A stretch of DNA of 64,000 nucleotides from JBEVOS01 sp044226655 (GTDB taxonomy: Bacteria; Pseudomonadota; Alphaproteobacteria; Caulobacterales; Aquidulcibacteraceae): positions 992,001 through 1,056,000 of the forward strand of contig JBGAGO010000001.1 in assembly GCA_044226655.1 (NCBI GenBank). The letters run 5' to 3'. Below are positions 24,564 through 33,645 of this stretch, in pieces. The first letter of the stretch is position 1. Each line of letters begins with the position of its first letter. The notes beneath the pieces are model-generated. The model was not told the origin of the DNA, ran no database searches, and saw only the letters and a list, made by a program, of their open reading frames with translations. Made by a program: the position numbers and the translations under genes.

Positions 24564-25503
24564 CGGCCTCGGCTTCTGCGGAGAGGGAAGGAAGATCGGC
24601 GGCGCGGTCGACCGCGCGCGCGAGTTTAAGCACGGCGAGCGCTTCTTCGCCGGTGACGGCGGGACGCGCAGTCGCGCCGGTCACAGCATCGAGGAAGCAG
24701 GCCACATTGGCCCCGAGCGGATCGCGGCCCGAGGGCGTGTCGCCGAACTCGGAATTGAGCGCGAAGCCGGTCGTGTTCTCGAAGGTGCGCGCGATGAAAT
24801 CGACGCGCACTTCGCCGCTTGGATAGACGAGGCGCATGGTGCGCTTGCGGTCGTCGGCGACGCGGCTGGCCACGAGTTCGGCGCGGGCGCCGCCGGCGAA
24901 GCTGAGGAGCGCGGTGATATCGTCGGCGGAGCCGGTTTCGACGCGCCTGCCGCGCGCGCTGACGCGCGATGGCGGGCCGCCCATCAGCTGCAGCGCGAGA
25001 TCGAGATCGTGCACCATGAGATCGAGCGTGACAGACACATCCGCGCTGCGCCCGCTCCAGGGGCCGGCGCGCACGCACTCGATGCGCGTGGGCATTTCGG
25101 GCGCGGCGAGCAGCCCCATGGCGGCGAACACCAAGCGTTCCTGATGGCCGCAGGCGAGCGCGACATTGCGTTCCGCCGCCAGCGCCACGAGCGCTTCGGC
25201 TTCGCCCACATCGACCGCGAGCGGCTTTTCGACCAGCACATGCTTGCACGCGGCGAGCGCGGCGCGTGCGGCCGAAGCATGCGTCGAGGGCGGCGAGGCG
25301 ATGGTGACGACGTCCACATCCGCGAACAGCGCGGCGAGATTGGGCGCAGCGGCGACGCCGAGATCGGCGGCGAGTTTTTCCGCGCGCGCGCCATCGACAT
25401 CGTACACCGCGACAAGCTCGGCGCGCGCGTCTGCCTGATATTTGCGCGCATGATGGCCGCCGAACACGCCCGCGCCGATCACCCCCGCCTTAAGCTTGCT
25501 CAT
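24547..25503 (-). CDS. gnnA: Gfo/Idh/MocA oxidoreductase, probable UDP-GlcNAc 3-dehydrogenase
   Basis: This 318-residue NAD(P)-binding protein has GVIGAGVFGGHHARKYQ at the N-terminus, the conserved EKPLAVDVGEAE with catalytic lysine, and VHDLDLALQLMGG carrying the His/Asp pair of the family. It overlaps glmS by four bases and the aminotransferase by 17, so the three are co-translated. In this context it would oxidise C3 of UDP-GlcNAc ahead of transamination. Assignment to GnnA rests on gene order and length more than on unique residues. Confidence 0.75.
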   Translation of the reverse strand: MSKLKAGVIGAGVFGGHHARKYQADARAELVAVYDVDGARAEKLAADLGVAAAPNLAALFADVDVVTIASPPSTHASAARAALAACKHVLVEKPLAVDVGEAEALVALAAERNVALACGHQERLVFAAMGLLAAPEMPTRIECVRAGPWSGRSADVSVTLDLMVHDLDLALQLMGGPPSRVSARGRRVETGSADDITALLSFAGGARAELVASRVADDRKRTMRLVYPSGEVRVDFIARTFENTTGFALNSEFGDTPSGRDPLGANVACFLDAVTGATARPAVTGEEALAVLKLARAVDRAADLPSLSAEAEADASVH

Positions 25504-27323
25504 TCCACCGTCACCGATTTCGCCAGATTGCGCGGCTGATCGACATCCGTACCTTTATGCACGGCGGTGTAATAGGCCAGTAGCTGCACCGGCGCTGCAT
25601 AAACAATGGGAGCGACGAAGGGATCGCAGGTCGGCGCGAAAATGCGCTTGGACGGCAGTTCTCCCGCGGCCGCATGGCCCGCCGCATCCGAGATCAGGAT
25701 GATTTTGCCGCCGCGCGCGGCGACCTCCTGCATGTTCGACAGCGTCTTTTCGAACAGCGCATCGTGCGGCGCCACGACGACGACGGGCGTCTGCTCATCG
25801 ATCAGCGCGATCGGCCCGTGCTTCAACTCCCCGGCCGCATAGCCTTCGGCGTGGATGTAGGAGAGCTCCTTGAGCTTCAGGGCGCCTTCGAGCGCGATCG
25901 GATAATGGATGCCGCGACCGAGATAGAGCACGTCGCGCTTGTCTTTGAGCTCGGCGCCCAGCGCTTCGATCTCCGGCTCGCTGTGCAGCGCTTCGGTGAG
26001 GAGCCGCGGCGTCTCCATCAGCGCGTGGACGAGGCGCTTTTCTTCTTGCGTCGAGAGCACGCCGCGGGCGCGGCCGATGGCGATGGAGAGCGCGGCGAGC
26101 GTGGCCAGCTGCGCGGTGAACGCTTTGGTGGAGGCGACGCCGATTTCAGGGCCGGCCAGCGTGGGCATGCGCGCATCGGCTTCCCGCCAGATCGTGCTTT
26201 CGGGCACGTTGACGATGGCGAGCGTCTTGATGCTCCTGTCTTTGCAATAGCGCAGCGCGGCGAGCGTGTCGGCCGTTTCGCCCGATTGCGAGACGAAGGC
26301 GGCGAAGGTCCTCTTCGGCGTCGCGGGCTTGCGGTAGCGGAATTCGGAGGCGATGTCGGTCTCGACCGCGATGCCGCCGATTTCCTCCATCCAGTATTCG
26401 GCGACGCGGCCTACGTAATGCGCCGTGCCGCAGCCAATCAGGATCGCGCCGTCGGACGCGAGATCCACGCCGTCGAGATCGGGTGTCTGCACGGTCTCGT
26501 CGAACACGTTGACATAGCGCGCGATGGTGCGGCCGGTGGTTTCCGGCTGCTCGTAGATTTCCTTCTGCATGAAATGGCGGTGATTGCCTTTTTCCGCCGC
26601 CGCCGCGCCGCCCGCGAAATGATGCACCGGACGCTGCACGAGCTGGCCGAACTTATCGTAGATGGCGCTGGATTTGTGGGTGATGACGGCGAGTTCGCCA
26701 TCTTCCAGATAGATCACGTTCTGCGTGAAGGGCGAGACCGCGATGGCGTCGCTGCCGAGATACATTTCCCCGTCGCCCACGCCGATCACCAGCGGGGGCC
26801 CATTGCGCGCGCCGATCAGCAAATCCTCTTCGCCGGCGAACAGCGCCACCAGCGCAAACGCGCCGGTGAAGCGCGCCACCGCAGCGGCCGTCGCGTCGTG
26901 CGGGGAGAGCCCTTCGCTGAGGCCCTGATCGATCAGATGGGCGATGGTCTCGCTGTCGGTCTGGCTCGCGAACACGCGGCCCTTGGCGGTGAGTTCGGCG
27001 CGCAGCGCGCCGAAATTCTCGATGATGCCGTTGTGGACGATGGCGACGCGGCCGGCGGCATGGGGATGGGCGTTGGCTTCCGTCGGCGCGCCATGGGTCG
27101 CCCAGCGCGTGTGGCCGATGCCGCTCGATCCCTTGAGCGGCGCATCGGCCAGCACGGCTTCGAGGTTCTTGATCTTGCCCGGCGCGCGCCGGCGCACGAT
27201 CTGGCCGGCCTCAAGCGTGGCCACGCCCGCGGAATCATAGCCGCGATATTCGAGCCGTTTCAGGCTATCCACCAGCCGCGGCGCGGCTGGACTATTCCCC
27301 AATATGCCGATGATGCCGCACAT
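25500..27323 (-). CDS. glmS: Glutamine--fructose-6-phosphate aminotransferase (isomerizing)
   Basis: This 607-residue enzyme makes glucosamine-6-phosphate, the first step to UDP-GlcNAc. The N-terminal MCGIIGILG exposes catalytic Cys1. The glutaminase domain shows RWATHGAPTEANAHPH, and two SIS domains follow with GCGTAHYVG, VSQSGETADTLAALR and VASTKAFTAQ. The C-terminus ends in AKSVTVE as expected. The start is fixed by the need for Cys at position 2; a frame extending upstream has no homology. It leads an operon with gnnA and gnnB and is divergent from glmM, so the whole amino-sugar supply is grouped. Confidence 0.97.
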   Translation of the reverse strand: MCGIIGILGNSPAAPRLVDSLKRLEYRGYDSAGVATLEAGQIVRRRAPGKIKNLEAVLADAPLKGSSGIGHTRWATHGAPTEANAHPHAAGRVAIVHNGIIENFGALRAELTAKGRVFASQTDSETIAHLIDQGLSEGLSPHDATAAAVARFTGAFALVALFAGEEDLLIGARNGPPLVIGVGDGEMYLGSDAIAVSPFTQNVIYLEDGELAVITHKSSAIYDKFGQLVQRPVHHFAGGAAAAEKGNHRHFMQKEIYEQPETTGRTIARYVNVFDETVQTPDLDGVDLASDGAILIGCGTAHYVGRVAEYWMEEIGGIAVETDIASEFRYRKPATPKRTFAAFVSQSGETADTLAALRYCKDRSIKTLAIVNVPESTIWREADARMPTLAGPEIGVASTKAFTAQLATLAALSIAIGRARGVLSTQEEKRLVHALMETPRLLTEALHSEPEIEALGAELKDKRDVLYLGRGIHYPIALEGALKLKELSYIHAEGYAAGELKHGPIALIDEQTPVVVVAPHDALFEKTLSNMQEVAARGGKIILISDAAGHAAAGELPSKRIFAPTCDPFVAPIVYAAPVQLLAYYTAVHKGTDVDQPRNLAKSVTVE

Positions 27324-27434
27324 GCTGCGTGTTAACCTTTCGCCCGGCCCGCCGTGCCCGTATGGAGCGGCGGCCGTTGATTTGCATCTGAAATCATCTT
27401 TCAACTTGTGACGGCTTGGGAGCATGCATTTTCC

Positions 27435-28790
27435 ATGACACGCGCCTATTTCGGCACGGACGGCATCCGCGGCACGGCGAACCGTTTCCCCATGACCCCC
27501 GAAATCGCCATGCGCGTGGGGCTGGCGGCGGGCAAGCGCTTCATGTCGAAGGACGACCGGCGCCACCTCGTCGTCATCGGCAAGGACACGCGGCTCTCCG
27601 GCTACATGATCGAGCCGGCGCTGACGGCTGGCTTCACCGCCGTGGGCATGGATGTGGTGCTGTTCGGCCCGCTGCCGACGCCGGCGGTGGCCATGCTGAC
27701 GCGCTCGCTGCGCGCCGATCTGGGCGTGATGATCTCAGCCTCGCACAATGCGTTCCGCGATAACGGCATCAAGCTTTTCGGCCCCGACGGCTACAAGCTC
27801 TCGGACGAGGCCGAGCATGAGATCGAAGCGCTGATGGATCAGCCGCTCGATCAGGGCCTGGCGGATTCGATGAAGCTCGGCCGCGCCCAGCGCGTGGACG
27901 ACAGCCAATCGCGCTATGTCGAGATCGCCAAGGCGACGTTCCCGCGCGGGCGCACGCTCAAGGGGCTGCGCGTCGTGATCGATGCGGCCAATGGCGCGGC
28001 CTATCGCGTGGCGCCGAAAGCGCTCTATGAATTGGGCGCGGAAGTGTTCACGATCGGCATCGAACCGAACGGTTTCAATATCAATGAAGAGGTGGGCTCG
28101 ACCCATCCCGGCGCCGTGCGCGAAGCCGTGCTGAAATATCGCGCTGATATCGGCATCGCGCTCGATGGCGATGCGGACCGCGTCATCCTCGTCGATGAGA
28201 AGGGCAATGTGATCGACGGCGATCAGGTCATGGGCCTCATCGCGGGCGCGTGGAAGAAGGCGGGCGCGCTCTCGAAGCCGGGCGTCGTCTCCACCATCAT
28301 GTCCAATCTCGGGCTCGAGCGCTATCTGAAGGGCATTGGGCTGAAGCTCGAACGCACGGCGGTGGGTGATCGCTACGTAGTCGAAAAGATGCGCGCGGGC
28401 GGCTACAATCTGGGCGGCGAGCAATCGGGCCATATCGTGCTCGCGGATTATTCGACGACGGGGGATGGCCTGCTGGCCGCGCTGCAAGTGCTCGCCGTGA
28501 AAGTCGACACCGGCAAACCGATTTCCGAACTCTGCCGCGTGTTCGAGCCGGCGCCGCAGCTCATGGAGAACGTCCGCGTCGAACGTGGCGTGAAGCCGCT
28601 GGAGGCGGAGGCGGTGAAGGCGGCGATCACGGCCGCCGAGAAGAAGCTCGGCGCGAGCGGCCGCCTCGTCGTGCGGGCCTCGGGCACGGAGCCGCTGGTG
28701 CGCGTGATGGCGGAAGGCGATGACGAAGCGCTGGTGCGCGACGCCGTGGGCGTCGTGGCCGAGGCTGTGAAGATCGCCGCGCGCGGGTGA
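27435..28790 (+). CDS. glmM: Phosphoglucosamine mutase
   Basis: This 451-residue enzyme interconverts glucosamine-6- and -1-phosphate. The start MTRAYFGTDGIRGTANRFPMT is the family hallmark. The phosphoserine loop ISASHNAFRDNGIKLFG (S103), the metal loop DGDADRV and the sugar-binding GEQSGHI are all present, along with the C-terminal phosphate-binding VRASGTEPLVRVMAEG. It is divergent from glmS across about 110 bases, which must hold both promoters. Its product goes to GlmU, not seen in this window. Confidence 0.97.
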   Translation: MTRAYFGTDGIRGTANRFPMTPEIAMRVGLAAGKRFMSKDDRRHLVVIGKDTRLSGYMIEPALTAGFTAVGMDVVLFGPLPTPAVAMLTRSLRADLGVMISASHNAFRDNGIKLFGPDGYKLSDEAEHEIEALMDQPLDQGLADSMKLGRAQRVDDSQSRYVEIAKATFPRGRTLKGLRVVIDAANGAAYRVAPKALYELGAEVFTIGIEPNGFNINEEVGSTHPGAVREAVLKYRADIGIALDGDADRVILVDEKGNVIDGDQVMGLIAGAWKKAGALSKPGVVSTIMSNLGLERYLKGIGLKLERTAVGDRYVVEKMRAGGYNLGGEQSGHIVLADYSTTGDGLLAALQVLAVKVDTGKPISELCRVFEPAPQLMENVRVERGVKPLEAEAVKAAITAAEKKLGASGRLVVRASGTEPLVRVMAEGDDEALVRDAVGVVAEAVKIAARG

Positions 28791-28881
28791 GCTTCTCGCC
28801 AAACCGGTGATTCGTGCTTGGCCTTGCGCTGGATCAAACCGGAGCCATCGCCATCGCCTAGCTTCCGCGCGGAGGTGCGGG

Positions 28882-29793
28882 ATGGCGGGCATATTCATCG
28901 ACAAGAGCGCGTCCGATGCAGAGCGGCGCGCGCGCCTTTTCCGCGGCGATCTTTACCTTCAGACTCCGACCAGAGCCGGGCGCGCGCTGGTGGAGCATGC
29001 GCGCGCCATGATCGAGGAAGCGTTCGCGCCGCTCGATCCGCGGACGGCGCAATTCGAGATGCGTGTGGAGCATTATGCGGCGCTGCTCGGCCGGCTGAAG
29101 CCCGCCTTCATTCACCATCCGCACTCGAAGGCGCTGCTGCGCGATGTTCTTGAGGAGAGCGGCGCCGATCTGGACAAGACCTATTTCGACGTACCGAAGC
29201 TGCGTTCGTCCACCAGCAATGATTATCTCACCACCGGCATCGCGCTCGCCTTCCCGCCGCATCGCGACACCTGGTATTCAGCGCCGCATGCGCAGATCAA
29301 TTGGTAAACGCCGGTCTATGACATCACAGCCGATAACGGCATGAATTTCTGCCTCGGCTATATCGACCGGCCCGTCGCCAACAATTCGGCGATCTACAAC
29401 TATTATCAATGGAACAAGACGCGCGCCTCGGCCGCGCAGATGATCGGTGAGACCGATACGCGCATCGCGCCCGGCGCAACCGAGCCGCTCGAAGGGGATG
29501 ACGCGCGCTTTGTCACCGGCTGCGGCGGGTTCACGATCTTTTCCGCCGCGCAGCTGCATGGCAGCCTGCCCAACACGTCGGGCGTCACGCGCTTCAGCAT
29601 CGACTTTCGCACCGTGAACATCGACGATCTCGAAGCCGGCCTCGGCGCGCCGAATGTCGACGCAGCCTGCACCGGCACGGCGCTGCGCGATTTCATGCGC
29701 GCCAGCGATTACGCGCGCCTGCCGGAAGAGCTCGTGCGCCGCTATGACAGCGGCGAGGTGGGCGATGGCGTATTGGTGTATGCGCCGGGCTAA
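28882..29793 (+). pseudogene. 2-Oxoglutarate/Fe(II) oxygenase-like gene interrupted by an in-frame TAA
   Basis: The frame starts at ATG 28882 (GGAGG 7 bases upstream), codes 141 residues, meets TAA at 29305-29307 and continues in the same frame to 29793. The flanks look like one protein: HRDTWYSAPHAQINW before the stop and TPVYDITADNGMNFCLGY after it, then LHGSLPNTSGVTRFSIDFR. The HRD pair and the distal His plus Arg of TRFSIDFR are the iron and 2-oxoglutarate ligands of this superfamily. The stop falls where tryptophan is expected (NWW). The rest of the frame shows no decay, so the event is recent, or it is an assembly error. Confidence 0.8.
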
Positions 29794-29905
29794 AGGCGCG
29801 CGCTTTGCCCTGGATTCAGGATCGGCCTCCGGCCATCCGGGACAAGGGAAATGCAGGCCATCTGCGACCGTGTGGCGGCTCTAGTCGTGCCTTCGATATA
29901 GTTGA

Positions 29906-30856
29906 TCAGCGGCAATCTGCCGGGCTGCTTACCTGGAACTCGCGGTCGATCGCAGCTTTGCATTCGCCTAGGCGCCGCGCCTCTTCGGCCACCAGTTCTG
30001 GTATGCTCGACCTCGTCATCTCTAGGTCTGCCGGACAACGGCGATTCCACTCCGCTTCAGCGGCTGTCACCCGTTGCTCATAGGCCACGCCGCATTGTCG
30101 AACTACGTCCAAGCGTGAGAGCTCCCGAAGTGAAACATTGATTGGGCCGAGTCCGTATTGGTTTAGTTCATCCTCGGACAAATATCGAATAGTGGATGAT
30201 GGCGTAGACATCATCATGTCGACAATTTCGGTGTTCACGCCGAACTCTTGGAAGTACTCGCGCGCCTCAACTTCGAAACCGGCGCTGGCTGCCCTCAACT
30301 CCGTTGGTGTTCGTATTGATGCATCCGCCGTAAACACGCGATGGATACCGATGTGTCCGTTCAAACTGCGTAGCCTGGCTCCCGTTGCGACAAATATGCA
30401 TGCACTGAGACAATCAGAGTCCGCTGGAACACTCACAAGTATGGGGCGATCCCAAATCAGGCGACCCGCCTCCATAGCTTCGCGGACTGCGCCACCTGTA
30501 GAGTCTATGTTTAGGAAAATTACTCGTGCTTGGGGCTGTTGCGCCAACGTCGGAACTACACGCAGGAACTCTACGGTGTCGGTGTCAATTGGACCTGCGT
30601 AGCGAAAATAACTTGTGCCGCCGCAATTTCGTAGCGCGGCTGCCAGTGTTGCTATGTCTTCGCCAAACGTCCAAGTTACTACATTATCACAAGACAATTG
30701 AATTGCCTTTGGGCCAAGATTCACTTGCTCGCGATTGTTCGGCGGCACCTCACGTCCTCGCACTGCTTGCCCGTCGCATCCCGCCGAACATAAGAACGAT
30801 AGAATGAAAACAACGGAAAGAGCCTGAATTCCAATTTTAGCCGCCGCCATATGCAT
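29906..30856 (-). CDS. Exported ClpP/crotonase-fold protein, probable lipoprotein
   Basis: This protein of about 316 residues has an N-terminal hydrophobic signal ending FLCSAGC, a possible lipobox. A ClpP-like core follows: VIFLNIDSTGGAVREAMEAGRLI (oxyanion strand), DCLSACIFVATGA with the candidate nucleophile Ser, and GHIGIHR with the candidate His. The region is notably less GC-rich than its neighbours. Similar periplasmic ClpP-like proteins are known only as predicted proteins. The start is uncertain: ATG at 30856 or 30850, or TTG at 30895. A cysteine-rich C-terminal part (about 250-316) has no match I recognise. Confidence 0.7.
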   Translation of the reverse strand: MHMAAAKIGIQALSVVFILSFLCSAGCDGQAVRGREVPPNNREQVNLGPKAIQLSCDNVVTWTFGEDIATLAAALRNCGGTSYFRYAGPIDTDTVEFLRVVPTLAQQPQARVIFLNIDSTGGAVREAMEAGRLIWDRPILVSVPADSDCLSACIFVATGARLRSLNGHIGIHRVFTADASIRTPTELRAASAGFEVEAREYFQEFGVNTEIVDMMMSTPSSTIRYLSEDELNQYGLGPINVSLRELSRLDVVRQCGVAYEQRVTAAEAEWNRRCPADLEMTRSSIPELVAEEARRLGECKAAIDREFQVSSPADCR

Positions 30857-30957
30857 CGCCCAATGCCCCGGCTGAAACGTTCCGCGAGATGACAAAGTGA
30901 TTGTCTATTGAATCGACGGCAAGCTTATTCTGACATTTGCGCTTGGTATGATCCATC

Positions 30958-32520
30958 TCACCCCTTCACACGCCCCACCCAGGCCGCGGTGCTCCCATCC
31001 AATCCCTCTACGCCGCGCGCGCCTTCGAGCACGGGCGTCAGCGCGTTCGCCATCTCCTTGCCGAGTTCGACGCCGTATTGATCGAACGGGTTGATGCCGG
31101 CGAGCACGGCCTGGGTGAAGGTGCGGTGTTCGTAGAAGGCCAGCAGCGCGCCGAGGGCTTCGGGGGTGAGCGCGTCGAGGCCGATGATCGTGGAGGCGCG
31201 GTCGCCCGGGAACGCGCGATGCGGCGCCAGGCGGGTGGCTTCGGCTTCGTTCACGCCAGCCTTGAGCATTTCCTTTTTCGCGTCCGCTTCGCTCTTACCC
31301 AGCATCAGCGCGCGCGCCTGGCCGAGCGCGTTGGCGAGGAGCGGCAGGCGGTGCGACGCGGGTCCCTCCGAACCGTGGAGCGCCAGCACGAATTCAACGG
31401 GAATTTCTTCGGCGCCCTGATGCAGCAATTGGAAGAACGAATGCTGCGCCGTTGTGCCAGGCTCGCCCCAGGTGACGCCGGCGCTGGCGCGCGCGAGCGG
31501 ATGGCCATCGCGATCGACGCGCTTGCCGTTCGATTCCATTTCGAGCTGCTGCATCCAGGCCGGCAGCAGCTTGAGGCGCTGCACGTAAGGAATGAGCGCA
31601 TAAGAGGCGCGGCCGAAGCATTCGCGATTGATCAGCTGCACGCCGGCCGAAAGCGCGATCGCGCTCTGCCCAAAGGGCGTGTGCTGAAAATACGCGTCCA
31701 TCTCCGCCGCGCCCGCGTGCAGGCGCGCGATGGTTCCAGGCTCGAGCGCGATCTCGAGCGCAAGGCCGACGGCGGACCACAGCGAATAGCGCCCGCCGAT
31801 CGAGTCCCAGAAGGGGAAGATGCGCGCTTCCGCGACGCCCCAGGCCTTGGCCTTGTCCGGCGCGGCGGTCACCGCGACAAGCCGTGCATCATCGCCGAGC
31901 CAGGCGCGCGCCGCGTTTCCGTTAGCCAGCGTCTCCAGCGTGGTGAACGTCTTCGAGACCACAATGACGAGCGTGCGCGCAGGATCGAGGCTGTCCAGCG
32001 CATCGGCGATGTCGGCGCCGTCGATATTGGCGGCGAAGCGAAGCGTGATGTCGCGCCGGCGCCATTGCTTCAACGCATCGTAAACCAGCCGCGGCCCCAG
32101 ATCGGAGCCGCCGATGCCCAAATGCACGATGGCGTCGATTCCTTGCAGATCGCGTGCGAACGTGGCGATGCGCGCCCGCGTTTCCGCGATCTCCGCGGAG
32201 GGATTGGGCGCGCGCAGCGCCCAATGCATGGCGGCGCGCTTTTCCGTGACATTGACCTGTTCGCCCGCGAACAGGCGCGCGCGCCAGGCGTCAAACTCCG
32301 CCGCCTCCGCCAGCGCGGCGAGCGCTGCGGCGACGGCCGGGTCCAATCTTTGCTTGGACAGATCGACCGTGAGATGCGGCGCGCTGATCGTCCATTGAGC
32401 GGCCCTGCCGGAATCGGCGGCGAACAGGCTTGAAAGGCCGGCGCGGCGCACCCTCAAGGCCTCGCTTTCGAGCCTTTGATAGGCCTGCGCGCGTATGGGG
32501 TTTGCGGTGGCGTCGGTCAT
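30958..32520 (-). CDS. pgi: Glucose-6-phosphate isomerase
   Basis: This 520-residue cytosolic enzyme interconverts glucose- and fructose-6-phosphate. The phosphate-binding GIGGSDLGPRLVYDAL, VVSKTFTTLETLAN, the DSIGGRYSLWSAVGL signature, the catalytic Glu in QQLEMESNGK and the C-terminal NPFDQYGVELGKEMA are all in order. It is divergent from galE across 65 bases. Together with glmS and gpmA it links central hexose-phosphate metabolism to sugar-nucleotide synthesis in this region. Confidence 0.97.
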   Translation of the reverse strand: MTDATANPIRAQAYQRLESEALRVRRAGLSSLFAADSGRAAQWTISAPHLTVDLSKQRLDPAVAAALAALAEAAEFDAWRARLFAGEQVNVTEKRAAMHWALRAPNPSAEIAETRARIATFARDLQGIDAIVHLGIGGSDLGPRLVYDALKQWRRRDITLRFAANIDGADIADALDSLDPARTLVIVVSKTFTTLETLANGNAARAWLGDDARLVAVTAAPDKAKAWGVAEARIFPFWDSIGGRYSLWSAVGLALEIALEPGTIARLHAGAAEMDAYFQHTPFGQSAIALSAGVQLINRECFGRASYALIPYVQRLKLLPAWMQQLEMESNGKRVDRDGHPLARASAGVTWGEPGTTAQHSFFQLLHQGAEEIPVEFVLALHGSEGPASHRLPLLANALGQARALMLGKSEADAKKEMLKAGVNEAEATRLAPHRAFPGDRASTIIGLDALTPEALGALLAFYEHRTFTQAVLAGINPFDQYGVELGKEMANALTPVLEGARGVEGLDGSTAAWVGRVKG

Positions 32521-32585
32521 GGCGCCGCTCTAACAGGGGAGCGCGGCTGGCGTCCATGCGGGCGGCGCGGGGATCGGGGTATTTG

Positions 32586-33587
32586 ATGGCGAAGGTCTTG
32601 GTTACCGGCGGCGCCGGCTATGTCGGCTCGCATTGCGCCTACGGGCTCAAGCAAGCCGGGCATGACGTCGTCGTCTATGACAACCTCGTCAACGGCCATG
32701 CCTCGTTCGTGAAATGGGGGCCGTTCGAACACGGCGATATCCGTGACCGCGCGCGCCTCAAGGCGGTGCTTTCCGCGCACAAGCCCGACGTCGTGCTGCA
32801 TTGCGCCGGCCTCATCGAAGTGGGCGTGTCGGTGCGCGATCCGGCCGAGTTCTACGACAACAACGTTTCAGGTTCTCTGTCGCTGCTCGAATGCATGCGC
32901 GAGACGGGCGTCGATAAATTCGTGTTCTCTTCGACCTGCTCGATCTTCGGAGAGCCGCAACGCGCCACGCTTGACGAAACCCATCCGCAAGCCCCGCTCA
33001 ATCCCTATGCCTGGACCAAGCTGATGGTCGAACAGGCCGCCAAGGATTACGCGCTCTCTTATGGGCTCAAGTATACGGTGCTGCGCTATTTCAACGCCTC
33101 GGGCGCGGCGCCCGATCAGGGCATCGGCGAACACCACGATCCGGAAACCCATGTCATTCCGCTGGCGCTCTTCCCGCTGCTGGGTCGGCGTGCAGGCTTC
33201 AAGATTTTCGGCACGGATTATCCGACCCGCGACGGCACCTGCGTGCGCGACTACGTGCACGTGCTCGATCTCGCCGATGCGCATGTGCGCGCGATCGAAC
33301 GGCTGGTCGCCGGCGGCGACAACATCTCGTGCAATCTCGGCACGGGCGATGGCGTCACTGTCAAGGAATTGCTTGATGCGATCGAACGCGTGACGGGCAA
33401 GCGCGTGCCGGCGGAAGCCGATGGCCGGCGCGCCGGCGATTCGCCCGCGCTGGTGGCCGATAGCGGGCTCGCGCACACGGCGCTCGGATGGACGCCCACG
33501 CGGCGCATCGAGGATTCGATCGCTTCGGCCTGGACCTGGCACACCGAGGTCGAGCCCAAACTGTTCCCGGCCAAGATCAGCGCGTGA
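32586..33587 (+). CDS. galE: UDP-glucose 4-epimerase
   Basis: This 333-residue extended SDR has VLVTGGAGYVGSHCAYGLKQAGHDVVVYDNL, the active-site SST followed by NPYAWTKLMVE (YxxxK), LRYFNASGAAPDQGIGE and the C-terminal TVKELLDAIERVTGK. It converts UDP-glucose and UDP-galactose (or the N-acetyl forms). The expected SSCAVYG loop reads STCSIFG, a minor variant. The start is ATG at 32586; longer frames upstream have no homology. Confidence 0.92.
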   Translation: MAKVLVTGGAGYVGSHCAYGLKQAGHDVVVYDNLVNGHASFVKWGPFEHGDIRDRARLKAVLSAHKPDVVLHCAGLIEVGVSVRDPAEFYDNNVSGSLSLLECMRETGVDKFVFSSTCSIFGEPQRATLDETHPQAPLNPYAWTKLMVEQAAKDYALSYGLKYTVLRYFNASGAAPDQGIGEHHDPETHVIPLALFPLLGRRAGFKIFGTDYPTRDGTCVRDYVHVLDLADAHVRAIERLVAGGDNISCNLGTGDGVTVKELLDAIERVTGKRVPAEADGRRAGDSPALVADSGLAHTALGWTPTRRIEDSIASAWTWHTEVEPKLFPAKISA

Positions 33588-33645
33588 TGGCGCGCCCGCG
33601 CCCGCCGCGCTAGAACGCCTCCACAAAACAAGATGGAGGAAAGGC

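Noticed and set aside
25674..27335. Long plus-strand open frame (553 codons) opposite glmS
   Set aside because: It lies entirely antisense to glmS and has the Arg/Asp/His-rich composition of a GC-rich shadow frame; no domain is recognisable and no ribosome site is present.
29305..29307. In-frame TAA considered as a recoded (selenocysteine or pyrrolysine) codon
   Set aside because: Recoding uses TGA or TAG, not TAA, and no insertion element is seen; a nonsense mutation or sequence error fits better.
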